A DNA stretch of 64,000 nucleotides from Tabrizicola oligotrophica (lineage in GTDB: Bacteria; Pseudomonadota; Alphaproteobacteria; Rhodobacterales; Rhodobacteraceae). A program made the translations under genes and the position numbers. The notes under the pieces were generated by a model. The model saw nothing but the letters and a program-made list of their open reading frames with translations, ran no database searches and was not told where the DNA came from. Position 1 is the first letter of the stretch; each line of letters opens with the position of its first letter. Where the stretch lies: positions 62,001-126,000 of the forward strand of contig NZ_JAAIVJ010000003.1 in assembly GCF_011008935.1 (NCBI RefSeq). The letters are read 5' to 3'. Positions 17,430 to 27,302 of the stretch are shown one piece after another.

Positions 17430-18436
17430 GCCCAGTTCCCCTTCGACATCAGGCCCAAAATCTCCAGCTGGCGCCAGTTGATGTATTTCTCGGACCATTT
17501 GCACCACAGATCGGGCTCTCTGGCCATGGCCAGCCGATAGGCGCGATATTCGTGGCTGTTGGCGTAGTGCTGCTTGCGCTCCATCTCTTCTTCGGCCTTG
17601 CGCGCGAAGGTGTCGAGAAACTTGGCATGAAGCAACACGCCCGAAGCCTTTTCTCCGCCCCATTCGTCATAGACCTGATTGAGCCCGCGCGGCAAAAGCA
17701 TGTGGGTCGAGGAAGCATAGGCATAAGACCGATGCCATTTGACAAGCGGGACCTTGTTCAACGCCGGCGCCCGTTCAGGCAGGTCGGCGAAGAATACCCG
17801 GGCGCGTGGGCCGCCCTGGATCCACAGGTTGCCGTATTTGCGGTTACGCTCGATCGTGTAATTGCCGCTGTCGAACCACTGCGCGATTTCGAACGGGTCC
17901 TGCCCTTCGTGATAGGTCTGCGCGTCAAACGGTCCCTTGGGATACATGTCAAGAAGCATCGCCGAAAACGACTTGATCGACGAGGCGTCCAGCCAATCGG
18001 TCAGCGCCCGCAGCGGCCGCGTGTCGCAGAACGGATAGACGAAGAATTCGTCCGGATCGACGACAAGGCACCAGTGGTCGTGCCCGTATTTGAATTGCAG
18101 CCAGTTCAGCCAGTCGACTCCGAAACGCGACCGTTTATAGCTGTGGCCCGTGGTCCACAGCGACACATCCGGCTGCGCCGCCAGGTATTCCCGGCCCCCG
18201 TCATCGCTGCCATTGTCCACCATCAGGAAGTGGTTAACGCCGAGGTCGCGATAATAGCTCAGAAAGAACGGCAGCCGCACCCGTTCATTGCGGAAGGTCG
18301 AGTAAAGCAGGATGTTGCCGGGGGCGATCCGCGCCGTGCGCTCCGACACCGCCCGCAGCTCCCGGCGTTTGCGAAAAGCCCGGATCAGCCAGCGCTTGCG
18401 CGCAAGCCGAAGCATGTATCTGGAAAAGACGCTCAA
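17426..18436 (-). CDS. glycosyltransferase family 2-like protein
   Basis: 336 residues. Typical features of the Glyco_tranf_2_4/GT92-like group are NILLYSTFRNERVRLPFFL, the sequence LGVNHFLMVDNGSDDG and the metal-binding VVDPDEFF. Unlike usual GT2 enzymes it is specific in having an internal FEIAQWFDSGNYTIER stretch and a long aromatic-rich C-terminal half. The N-terminus is very basic (MSVFSRYMLRLARKRWLIRA) and may lie against the membrane. It overlaps the following GT14 gene by 4 bases. Sugar donor and acceptor are unknown. Confidence 0.8.
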   Translation of the reverse strand: MSVFSRYMLRLARKRWLIRAFRKRRELRAVSERTARIAPGNILLYSTFRNERVRLPFFLSYYRDLGVNHFLMVDNGSDDGGREYLAAQPDVSLWTTGHSYKRSRFGVDWLNWLQFKYGHDHWCLVVDPDEFFVYPFCDTRPLRALTDWLDASSIKSFSAMLLDMYPKGPFDAQTYHEGQDPFEIAQWFDSGNYTIERNRKYGNLWIQGGPRARVFFADLPERAPALNKVPLVKWHRSYAYASSTHMLLPRGLNQVYDEWGGEKASGVLLHAKFLDTFARKAEEEMERKQHYANSHEYRAYRLAMAREPDLWCKWSEKYINWRQLEILGLMSKGNWA

Positions 18437-18478
18437 ACCCCAGACTTTCTGCTCACTGCCTCATCCGTTCCAGCATGG

Positions 18479-19681
18479 TTATCCGCCAAGACTTAAGACC
18501 GCGTTGAAATGATCCGCCCAGAGAAGGCGGATCGGCGGCTCTGTTCCGGGCCTGCCATCTTGTGGAAAAGCCGATTGCCTCACGATTGCTTCCACCCAAG
18601 AATATATGTCGTCCGGGGGCAGGTAAACTGCCTTGTTCCCAATGGTTTCACGGGTAACCGGCAGGTCTGCGGCGATCACGGGGATGCCAAGACTGGCGGC
18701 CTCGAGCGGGGGAAGGCCGAACCCTTCGGCGCGGCTTGGCGCCAGAAGCGCCGTGGCACGCGACAGAAGTGCTGCGACGGCCCCGTCGGACAATCCGTTG
18801 ATTTCCTGAACGGGACCACCGCGAGGAAGGGCATCAAGCCGGGCCAGCAGGTCTTTGTCTGCCCAGCCCCGATTGCCGATGATGAACAATGTCGGGGCCG
18901 GCTGTGGCAGGCGCTCCCAGACATCAAGCAAAAGCGGATGGTTCTTGCGCGGCTCGATGGTGCCAAGGCACAGGTAGAAAGGCGGTGTCGGCGCCAGCCC
19001 TTCGGGCAGGGCGGCAGGGTCGGGCTGCGCAAGATCGACGCCCAAGGGCGCCACCAGGGCAGGGGGAATGCGGCCCAGCCGGGCAAACTGCGCCTCGGTG
19101 CCCTGCCGCGTCGTGTTGGTCAGATGGATCACCCGGTCGGCATGATGCGCCACCGCCGCCAGCTTGCGCCGGAAGACCTGCACCGTATCGGGGCGGACAA
19201 ACTCGGGGTGATCCAGCGGGATCGTGTCATGCACCATCACGGTGACGGACAATCCCGCCGCCTTCAGCGCGGCAAGCCCCTGATCGGTCAGGTTCGCATG
19301 TCCGACGTTGAAATAGGTCGTGGCAGGCGGCAGGCGGCGCAACAGGCGGGAAAGACCGGACCGGGCGGCACGGGCCAGGGCGGTCTTCCTTGCCGCGGTT
19401 TCCGCCCGGGCGCGTGTCTTGTCCTTGCGGTGCAGAAGGCGCGACAAGAGATCTGCGGGCGGCAGCGGGGCCTCTGCCTGCAGCAGGTGCAAAAGCCGGG
19501 CGCAACCGGACCGGTCCAGCAGCAGCCAGCCCGCCGCCGTGCGGATCAAGGCAAACAGCGGAGCGGCCTCCGACAGGAAATGGCGCAGATAGGCAAGTTC
19601 GACCCGGTCGATGCCCGTCAGCGGCCCCCTGCCCAAGCGCGACACCAGCCGCGTCAGATCAAGAAGCCGCGCCGCCGCCAC
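18479..19681 (-). CDS. glycosyltransferase family 4 (GT-B fold)
   Basis: 400 residues. The C-terminal half contains the nucleotide-sugar site: LCLGTIEPRKNHPLLLDVW, IIGNRGW and the E(x7)E motif in SRAEGFGLPPLEAASLG. The N-terminal acceptor half is less conserved but has MVHDTIPLDHPEFV, common in mannosyltransferase-like GT4 proteins. Cytoplasmic or membrane-associated. The start appears to be GTG at 19681, 3 bases after the galU stop codon, so it is in the galU transcript. There are 42 bases to the next glycosyltransferase gene. Confidence 0.85.
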   Translation of the reverse strand: MAAARLLDLTRLVSRLGRGPLTGIDRVELAYLRHFLSEAAPLFALIRTAAGWLLLDRSGCARLLHLLQAEAPLPPADLLSRLLHRKDKTRARAETAARKTALARAARSGLSRLLRRLPPATTYFNVGHANLTDQGLAALKAAGLSVTVMVHDTIPLDHPEFVRPDTVQVFRRKLAAVAHHADRVIHLTNTTRQGTEAQFARLGRIPPALVAPLGVDLAQPDPAALPEGLAPTPPFYLCLGTIEPRKNHPLLLDVWERLPQPAPTLFIIGNRGWADKDLLARLDALPRGGPVQEINGLSDGAVAALLSRATALLAPSRAEGFGLPPLEAASLGIPVIAADLPVTRETIGNKAVYLPPDDIYSWVEAIVRQSAFPQDGRPGTEPPIRLLWADHFNAVLSLGG

Positions 19682-19684
19682 CGC

Positions 19685-20578
19685 TTACTGCGCGGCCTTT
19701 TGCAGCGCCATCATGTCCTGCAGATAGGCGCCGAATTCCTCGCGCAGGTCGGGCCGGGCAAGGCCGAAGGCCACGGTGGCCTGCAAGAACCCGGCCTTCG
19801 AACCGCAATCATAGCGCTGGCCGCGGAACCGGTAGCCATAGACCTTGCCGGTCCTGGTTTCCTCGGCGATGGCGTCGGTCAGCTGGATTTCGCCGCCCGT
19901 GCCCTGCTTCAGCTTGTTCAGGTTGGTCAGCACCTTGGGCGACAGAATATAGCGCCCGATCACCGCCAGATTCGAAGGCGCATCCTCGGGCTTTGGCTTT
20001 TCCACCATGCCCTTGGCCTGCACGATCGAACCCATGTCCTCGGCAATGTCGAGAACGCCATAGGACGAGGCCTTGGCCGGCGGCACCTCCATCGCGGCGA
20101 CCATATTGCCGCCGGTCTGGTCATAGGCTTCCATCATCTGCTGCAGGCAGGGCTTTTCGGCGGCGATCACGTCGTCGGGCAACAGGACGGCAAAGGGCTC
20201 ATCGCCGATCAGGCGGCGGGCGCACCAGACGGCATGGCCAAGACCCATCGGGCGGTTCTGCCGCAGATAGGCGATGGCCCCGGAATCCATGTTGGTTTCC
20301 TTGAGAATCTCCAGAAGCTCGTCCTTGCCGGCCTTGCGAAGTGTGTTTTCCAGTTCCGGGGCGTGGTCGAAGTAATCTTCAAGTGCGGATTTGCCGCGCG
20401 AGGTGACGAAGATGAACTCCTTGATACCGGCCGCGCGGGCCTCGTCGATCGCATACTGGATCAACGGCCGGTCGACCAAGGTCATGATTTCTTTCGGGAT
20501 CGACTTCGTCGCGGGCAGGAAGCGCGTGCCCATGCCGGCAACCGGGAAAACTGCCTTCGTAACTTTCTTGGCCTTCAT
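19685..20578 (-). CDS. galU: UTP--glucose-1-phosphate uridylyltransferase
   Basis: 297 residues. It makes UDP-glucose, the donor for glucans, LPS sugars and UDP-glucuronate. The nucleotidyltransferase motif FPVAGMGTRFLPATKSIPKE is at residues about 12-31, followed by LVDRPLIQYAIDEA and LLPDDVIA. The body is typical of bacterial GalU (VEKPKPEDAPSNLAVIGRYI). First gene of a minus-strand run galU, GT4, GT2-like, GT14, so the sugar donor and its users are probably co-transcribed. Confidence 0.96.
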   Translation of the reverse strand: MKAKKVTKAVFPVAGMGTRFLPATKSIPKEIMTLVDRPLIQYAIDEARAAGIKEFIFVTSRGKSALEDYFDHAPELENTLRKAGKDELLEILKETNMDSGAIAYLRQNRPMGLGHAVWCARRLIGDEPFAVLLPDDVIAAEKPCLQQMMEAYDQTGGNMVAAMEVPPAKASSYGVLDIAEDMGSIVQAKGMVEKPKPEDAPSNLAVIGRYILSPKVLTNLNKLKQGTGGEIQLTDAIAEETRTGKVYGYRFRGQRYDCGSKAGFLQATVAFGLARPDLREEFGAYLQDMMALQKAAQ

Positions 20579-20614
20579 CGTAACAACCTTCGGTCTGCCC
20601 GCCTTGTTTTTGCC

Positions 20615-20642
20615 ATATTACGCACCAGCGGGAAACAATTAA
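20615..20642 (-). promoter_or_regulatory. candidate sigma-70 promoter of galU operon
   Basis: Reading the minus strand, TTAATT (20642-20637) and TAATAT (20620-20615) are 16 bases apart, ending 37 bases before the galU start. The surrounding 157-base gap is clearly AT-richer than the genes. It is the best -35/-10 pair I found there; the -35 is weak. Confidence 0.4.
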
Positions 20643-20735
20643 CAGGTTTTCCGCCGACTATGGCGGTTCCTAACTGCACATTACGTCACTTTACACACAA
20701 TTCTGGCAAGATTGCGGGGAATAACCCGTCAATTC

Positions 20736-21971
20736 TCACCGAACCGGGCGAAACGGTGCGACACGCGCCGTTTCCTCGGCAACGCGAGCCGAAAACCGCG
20801 TCAGGCGCAGGCGCGGGCCTTGACGGGTGGACCAGCCGAACAGACCGCCGGTTTGCAGCCAGAAGCCCTGGTCGGTGAACTGGACGCGATGGGCGCGCGG
20901 GCTGGGGGCAAGGCAGAAGACGGTGACGATTTCGCCTGCCGCGACGGCCGCCGCCGCCTGACGCAACAGGCGCGGCTTTTGCCACGGCCGCCCGGCGATG
21001 ACGCGCCCCGGCTTCGGCCCGGTGCCGGCAAGGCGCAAGAACTCCGACGGCACAGCGGCAATCGGCGGCAGCGGGCCCAGCGGGCGGGCCATGCCATCGT
21101 CCCATCCGGCTGCAAGCGTGTCCAGCAGGGCCTCGGCCTCGGGCGGCGAAAGCCGGTTTTCGGCGCGCAGGCGGGCAACGCGGTCGCGCTGAGCCTCGAT
21201 CGCGGGGAGGGTGTCCAGCTCCAGCATCTCGGGCGCGTGGCGGCGCAGGAAGACGGCGATGCTGGCCGCAATCTCGTACAGGCTGGTCGGCACCCGATCC
21301 TGCCGCCGCCGCGCGCTGGCGGCAAAGGCGTGATGGACCCGGGCTTCGGGTACAATGGCGGTCAGCCCCTGCGGGGCAAGGCGCAGGCCGATGTCGGCAT
21401 CTTCAAGATAGAACCGGTAGGCCGGATCAAACCCGCCAGCCGCCAGCAGGCTTGAGCGGCGGAAAGCGCAATTGGTGCCAACGGGTTTGACCGCACGCAG
21501 CAGGGTTCCCGCGTGCAGGCTGATGCCAGAGGTGATCGGCAACGGATGGTCCTGCCCGGCAGCATCGGTTTCCGCCGCCGCCCACTGCAGCGAAATCCCG
21601 TTGCGGCCAAGGGTATATCCCGTGGCCGCAACCACCTGCGGATCAAGAAAGGCGCGCGCCAGACGGCTGGCCCATGTGGGCTCTGGCACGGCGTCATCGT
21701 CGATGAAGGCCACCACCTCGCCCTGCGCCACGCCAAGCCCCATGTTGCGGGCAAGACTGATGTTGTTGCCGGGGTTGGCCACGACCCCCGCGGTGCAGCC
21801 CGCAGCGCGCATCGCGTTGCAGGCCTGCTCGCTGGAAGCGCCGTCCGCCACCAGCCGGATTTCCAGCGCCGGATGATCCTGTTGCTGCAAAGCCAGCAGA
21901 CAGCGCCGCAATGTTACCGGCCTTTGCCAACTGACAATCACCACCGAGACACTGGGCAGCGTCTGGCTCAT
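20736..21971 (-). CDS. glycosyltransferase family 2
   Basis: 411 residues. The N-terminal 240 residues are a GT-A domain: VSVVIVSWQRPVTLRRCLLA, LVADGASSEQ and the metal-binding FIDDDAVPEP. GTNCAFRRSSLLAAGGFD and EDADIGLRL are the usual acceptor-side motifs. The remaining 170 residues are arginine/alanine-rich and not recognisable. Start at ATG 21971, overlapping the kdsB stop by 4 bases (ATGA); an in-frame codon upstream at 22064 would lie inside kdsB. It belongs to the cysQ-kdsB-GT2 operon. Confidence 0.85.
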   Translation of the reverse strand: MSQTLPSVSVVIVSWQRPVTLRRCLLALQQQDHPALEIRLVADGASSEQACNAMRAAGCTAGVVANPGNNISLARNMGLGVAQGEVVAFIDDDAVPEPTWASRLARAFLDPQVVAATGYTLGRNGISLQWAAAETDAAGQDHPLPITSGISLHAGTLLRAVKPVGTNCAFRRSSLLAAGGFDPAYRFYLEDADIGLRLAPQGLTAIVPEARVHHAFAASARRRQDRVPTSLYEIAASIAVFLRRHAPEMLELDTLPAIEAQRDRVARLRAENRLSPPEAEALLDTLAAGWDDGMARPLGPLPPIAAVPSEFLRLAGTGPKPGRVIAGRPWQKPRLLRQAAAAVAAGEIVTVFCLAPSPRAHRVQFTDQGFWLQTGGLFGWSTRQGPRLRLTRFSARVAEETARVAPFRPVR

Positions 21972-22756
21972 CCCATCGCGGCCATCATGGCCTCGATCAC
22001 CGGCACGTCGCTGGGGTTGTTCAGTTCCCAGAACTGGCGGCCCTTGGCCTGCACTTCGACGCACAGCACATGGCGGCCGTTTTCAAGGAAGCGCAGCTGC
22101 TCCAGCCCCTCCAGCTTTTCCAGGGGACCGACCAGCCACGCGGGATAAGCCGCCAGCGCGGCGGGGCGATAGGCATAGACGCCAACATGATGGAACACCG
22201 GGGTTGCCTCGTCGTCGGCATAGGTCTTGCCGGTAAAGGGGATCACCTCTTTCGAGAAGTAAAGCCCGCGCATCCCCGCCCCGAACACCGCCGTCGTGCC
22301 CCCCACCCGGCCCGCGCGGCGGTCGGCGAGCAGGCCATTCAGCCCACGCCCGTCGCAGCGCAGAACCGGGGTGGCAATGTCGGCGGCAGGATCGGCGATC
22401 AGGCCCTTGACCAGATCCTCGACGAACCAGGCCGGCGTCAGCGGCGCGTCGCCCTGCAGGTTCACCACCACATCGAACCCCGGCAGCTTTGCCGCCACTT
22501 CGGCGCAGCGCTCGGTGCCGTTCTGGGCGTCCGGGGAGGTCATCACCACCTCGGCCCCGAAGCTTTCGGCATGGGTGCGGATGCGGTCGTCATCGGTGGC
22601 CACCACCACCCGGTCAACGCCCGCAACTGCCATGGCGGCCTCCCACGAGCGGCGGATCAAGGTCTTGTCGCCATCGGGACCTTTCAGCGAAACCAAGGGC
22701 TTGCCGGGATATCGGGTCGAGGCATAGCGGGCGGGAATGGCAACGAGAACGCTCAT
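21968..22756 (-). CDS. kdsB: 3-deoxy-manno-octulosonate cytidylyltransferase
   Basis: 262 residues. It activates Kdo as CMP-Kdo for LPS inner core or Kdo-based capsule linkers. It begins VLVAIPARYASTRYPGKPL, the CMP-sugar synthetase signature, followed by VVNLQGDAPLTPAWFVEDL. Only this activating step and the isomerase KdsD are in the window; kdsA and kdsC are not. It overlaps both neighbours by 4 bases (ATGA), showing a tightly coupled cysQ-kdsB-GT2 unit. Confidence 0.95.
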   Translation of the reverse strand: MSVLVAIPARYASTRYPGKPLVSLKGPDGDKTLIRRSWEAAMAVAGVDRVVVATDDDRIRTHAESFGAEVVMTSPDAQNGTERCAEVAAKLPGFDVVVNLQGDAPLTPAWFVEDLVKGLIADPAADIATPVLRCDGRGLNGLLADRRAGRVGGTTAVFGAGMRGLYFSKEVIPFTGKTYADDEATPVFHHVGVYAYRPAALAAYPAWLVGPLEKLEGLEQLRFLENGRHVLCVEVQAKGRQFWELNNPSDVPVIEAMMAAMG

Positions 22757-23547
22757 TTCTTCAGGTCCACGCCGGGCGCATGGGCGATGAAGAACGGGTT
22801 GTCCCAGCCGGACTTGCCGTAGGTCAAAGGCGTATGGTCGTCAAACCGCACCACCTGCCCGCCCGCGCCGCGCAGCACGGCGTCGCCGGCGGCGGTGTCC
22901 CATTCCATGGTGCGGCCAAGGCGCGGGTAAAGGTCGGCCTCACCGGTCGCCACCAGACAGAACTTCAGGCTGGAGCCCGCGGATTTCATGTCCTTGCAGG
23001 CATATTTGCCGATGTAGTCGTCGGTTGCCGCATCGCGGTGCGACTTCGAGGCCACCACCATCAGCGCGCCATTGTCGGGGGCCGAGACCTTGACCGGCTG
23101 CACCGGCCCTGTGGCATCCTTTGCCAAAATGCCGGTTTCCTCGACCGACTGGCCGTCGGCCTGCGTGTAGAACAGCCGCCCCTGTGCGGGGGCATAGACC
23201 ACTCCGCGCAGCGGCACGCCATCTTCGACATAGGCGATGTTCACCGTGAAATCGCCGCGGCGCTGGACGAATTCCTTGGTGCCATCCAGCGGATCGACGA
23301 TCAGGAAGGTCTGGGCGGTCAGCGCGTGGCTGTCGGCCTGCTCTTCGGTGATCAGCACCACGTCGGGAAACGCCGCCCTGAGCCCCGCCGAGATCAGCGC
23401 ATCGGCCGCCTCGTCGGCCTCGGTCACCGGGCTGGCGTCGCCCTTCACCTTCACCTCGAAATCCGGGCCGTTGTAGACCTGCATGATGGCCTCCCCCGCC
23501 TCGAGCGCAAGGCGGCGGATGATCGGGATCAGGCGGTCGAAATCCAT
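22753..23547 (-). CDS. cysQ: 3'(2'),5'-bisphosphate nucleotidase
   Basis: 264 residues of the inositol-monophosphatase fold. Metal-binding motifs are ITEEQ (about residue 68), VDPLDGTKEFV (about 83-93) and the C-terminal WDTAAGDAVLRGAGG. CysQ degrades PAP, the by-product of PAPS-dependent sulfation and sulfate assimilation. It is first in an operon with kdsB and a glycosyltransferase. Divergent from the polysaccharide permease gene across 138 bases. Inositol monophosphatase is a possible alternative, but the FVQRRGDFTVNIAYVEDG stretch is CysQ-like. Confidence 0.9.
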   Translation of the reverse strand: MDFDRLIPIIRRLALEAGEAIMQVYNGPDFEVKVKGDASPVTEADEAADALISAGLRAAFPDVVLITEEQADSHALTAQTFLIVDPLDGTKEFVQRRGDFTVNIAYVEDGVPLRGVVYAPAQGRLFYTQADGQSVEETGILAKDATGPVQPVKVSAPDNGALMVVASKSHRDAATDDYIGKYACKDMKSAGSSLKFCLVATGEADLYPRLGRTMEWDTAAGDAVLRGAGGQVVRFDDHTPLTYGKSGWDNPFFIAHAPGVDLKK

Positions 23548-23585
23548 GGGAACTCCTGGGCAGGCGGGCCATCACGGCCTTGACG

Positions 23586-23614
23586 TTGATTTAACACAGA
23601 GCGGCCTTTATCAT
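23586..23614 (+). promoter_or_regulatory. candidate sigma-70 promoter of the ABC permease gene
   Basis: TTGATT (23586-23591) and TATCAT (23609-23614) are exactly 17 bases apart in the divergent cysQ/permease region. The predicted transcript would begin about 65 bases before the permease ATG at 23686. Confidence 0.45.
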
Positions 23615-23685
23615 GTGCTGAAAAGGGAACAACAAGATTTCCCGCGCAAACCGGGCGGCAAGGCCCCGGATGAGGTAGTGCAGCG

Positions 23686-24510
23686 ATGTTCCGTCCCACC
23701 GCGCCGACAAGCCGGATCGGCAGCACCTTCGCGCTGCTCGAGCTGATCTTCCATGCCTCGGTGCGTCACGTCCGCAAGTCGAACGGCAATGCGATCGTGG
23801 GTCTTCTGGTGTCCATCGCGCAATCGCTGGTCGGCATCGGGGTGATGCTGCTGATGTTCAACCTGATCGGCCGCAGTGTCGGCACGCAGGTACGCGGCGA
23901 TTTCATCCTTTACATCATGTCGGGCATCTTCAGCTTCATGACCCATGCCAAGGCGATCAAGGCGGTGTCCGGGGCCGAAGGGCCGACCTCGTCAATGATG
24001 AAGCACGCGCCGATGAACACCATCGTTTCGGTCTCGGCCGCGGCGCTTTCGGCGCTTTACATGCAAACCCTGTCAGCGGCGGTGATCCTGTTCGGCTATC
24101 ATGCGCTCTGGACGCCGATCTCGATTGACGAACCGGTGGGCGTGGCCGCGATGTATCTGCTGTCGTGGTCGTCGGGCATCGGCATCGGGCTGATCTTCAA
24201 GGCGATCACGCCTTGGGCGCCCGACTTCTTCTCGGTGGCCACCACGGCCTATACGCGTGCGAATTTCGTCTTTTCCGGCAAGATGTTCGTGGCCAACATG
24301 ACGTCGATGTACATCCTGTCGGTCTTCATGTGGAACCCCTTGTTCCACTGCATCGACCAGACCCGCGGCTACATGTTCCTGAATTACGAGCCGCGCTATA
24401 CTTCGGCGCTTTATCCGGTCATCACGACCTTCGTCCTTCTGGTCATCGGCCTGATGATGGAGCGGTATACCGAAAAGCACATCTCGGCGAGCTGGAACGC
24501 CAAGCGATGA
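23686..24510 (+). CDS. KpsM-like polysaccharide export ABC transporter permease
   Basis: 274 residues with about six membrane helices and the ABC-2 polysaccharide permease pattern: TFALLELIFHASVRHVRKS, an initial periplasmic loop, IGIGLIFKAITPWAPDFF and a C-terminal WNPLFHCIDQTRGYMF followed by VITTFVLLVIGLMMERY. The WNP(L/I)xH motif is typical of KpsM/RkpT-type exporters of capsule or lipid-linked glycan. The expected ATP-binding partner (KpsT-like) is not adjacent: the next gene is an SH3 protein, overlapping by 4 bases. LptB, the only ABC ATPase here, belongs to a different system. Confidence 0.82.
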   Translation: MFRPTAPTSRIGSTFALLELIFHASVRHVRKSNGNAIVGLLVSIAQSLVGIGVMLLMFNLIGRSVGTQVRGDFILYIMSGIFSFMTHAKAIKAVSGAEGPTSSMMKHAPMNTIVSVSAAALSALYMQTLSAAVILFGYHALWTPISIDEPVGVAAMYLLSWSSGIGIGLIFKAITPWAPDFFSVATTAYTRANFVFSGKMFVANMTSMYILSVFMWNPLFHCIDQTRGYMFLNYEPRYTSALYPVITTFVLLVIGLMMERYTEKHISASWNAKR

Positions 24511-25124
24511 AGCTTTGGCTTGGCCTCGCGCTCGCGGCCACGCCGGTCATGGCCGAAACGGCCTATCCCTCCTTGCATGATGTGGCCGGCGTGGCGGCAA
24601 CCGATGTGCTGAACATCCGCGCCGAACCCCGAAGCGCAAGCGCAATCATCGGAAGTCTCACGGCGACTGAAACCGGTATCGAGGTCGTCGCCATCAGCCC
24701 CGACGGCAGGTGGGGACGGGTCAATACCGGCGAGACCTCGGGTTGGGCGGCCTTGGCCTATCTGCGGGTGCAGGACAGGCCGGCGTGGTTCGCATTGCAG
24801 GGGAGCCTGCACTGCGCGGGGGCCGAGCCGTTCTGGGCCGCACAGATCGACCCGGCAGGCGCCGGGCTCGTCACCTTTGGCACACCGGAGACCGACGATC
24901 TCCCGTTGCAGATTCAAGCTCTCTGGCCGGGGGATGACTGGCGCCCGGTTGCCGGCCTGAGCCTTGCCTCGGCGACAGCGACCGGCATGGCCGTGATCCG
25001 CGCCGAGAGCTGTTCCGACGGCATGTCAGACCGGGCGTCCGGCCTTGGAATCGACCTGTTCCTCAACCTCGGCAACGGTGGCGAGGCCCGGGCGCTGCGC
25101 GGCTGCTGCGCCCTTGCCCCATGA
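24507..25124 (+). CDS. secreted SH3-domain protein with COG3650-like C-terminal domain
   Basis: 205 residues. The signal peptide is MKLWLGLALAATPVMAE. A bacterial SH3 fold covers about residues 30-90 (VLNIRAEPRSASAIIGSL, GWAALAYL). The second half has SLHCAGAEPFWAAQI, resembling the C-x-GxEPFW motif I associate with COG3650 proteins, and a C-terminal RGCCALAP. It probably sits in the periplasm and binds peptidoglycan or another envelope polymer. Its ATG overlaps the permease stop as ATGA, so it is coupled to that gene, though a functional link is unproven. Confidence 0.78.
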   Translation: MKLWLGLALAATPVMAETAYPSLHDVAGVAATDVLNIRAEPRSASAIIGSLTATETGIEVVAISPDGRWGRVNTGETSGWAALAYLRVQDRPAWFALQGSLHCAGAEPFWAAQIDPAGAGLVTFGTPETDDLPLQIQALWPGDDWRPVAGLSLASATATGMAVIRAESCSDGMSDRASGLGIDLFLNLGNGGEARALRGCCALAP

Positions 25125-25182
25125 GCCGTTGCCCCTCCGTCCGATTTCTGCGCATTCGAGCCAGATTCGATTGCCAAGCCCG

Positions 25183-25211
25183 CTTGCGGCCCCAAAATCC
25201 CCTCCCTATAT
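25183..25211 (+). promoter_or_regulatory. heat-shock (sigma-32/RpoH-type) promoter of dnaK
   Basis: CTTGCG at 25183-25188 and CCCTATAT at 25204-25211, separated by 15 bases. The known RpoH consensus is CTTGAA, 13-17 bases, CCCCATNT, so both elements match closely. The predicted start is roughly 105 bases before the dnaK ATG, leaving a leader in the 198-base gap. No CIRCE element (TTAGCACTC) is visible. Confidence 0.7.
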
Positions 25212-25322
25212 ACGCCCAGAAGCCGGACCGGGCGGCCGCCTGTTCCGGGTCTCACATGGGATCGGGTCGGGATGCCTTCTTGGGTTCCGCCCCACAACAT
25301 CGCCGAAGGAAAGGGACCACTC

Positions 25323-27230
<1,908 letters not shown>

Positions 27231-27248
27231 TCCGCAGGGAACTTCCGG

Positions 27249-27272
27249 GGGCGGCCTTGAAAAGGGCCGCCC
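27249..27272 (+). terminator. dnaK-dnaJ intercistronic hairpin (partial terminator)
   Basis: Stem GGGCGGCC / GGCCGCCC with an 8-base loop, 18 bases after the dnaK stop. There is no T-run after it (TTCGCC), so it is more likely a stabiliser or attenuator that makes dnaK mRNA more abundant than dnaJ than a true end. Confidence 0.6.
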
Positions 27273-27302
27273 TTCGCCTGTTCCCCATCTTTGGGGTTTG
27301 CC

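Noticed and set aside
15732-24510. The glycan region as a recently acquired genomic island
   Set aside because: No mobile genes, integrase or flanking repeats, and base composition by eye matches the neighbours.
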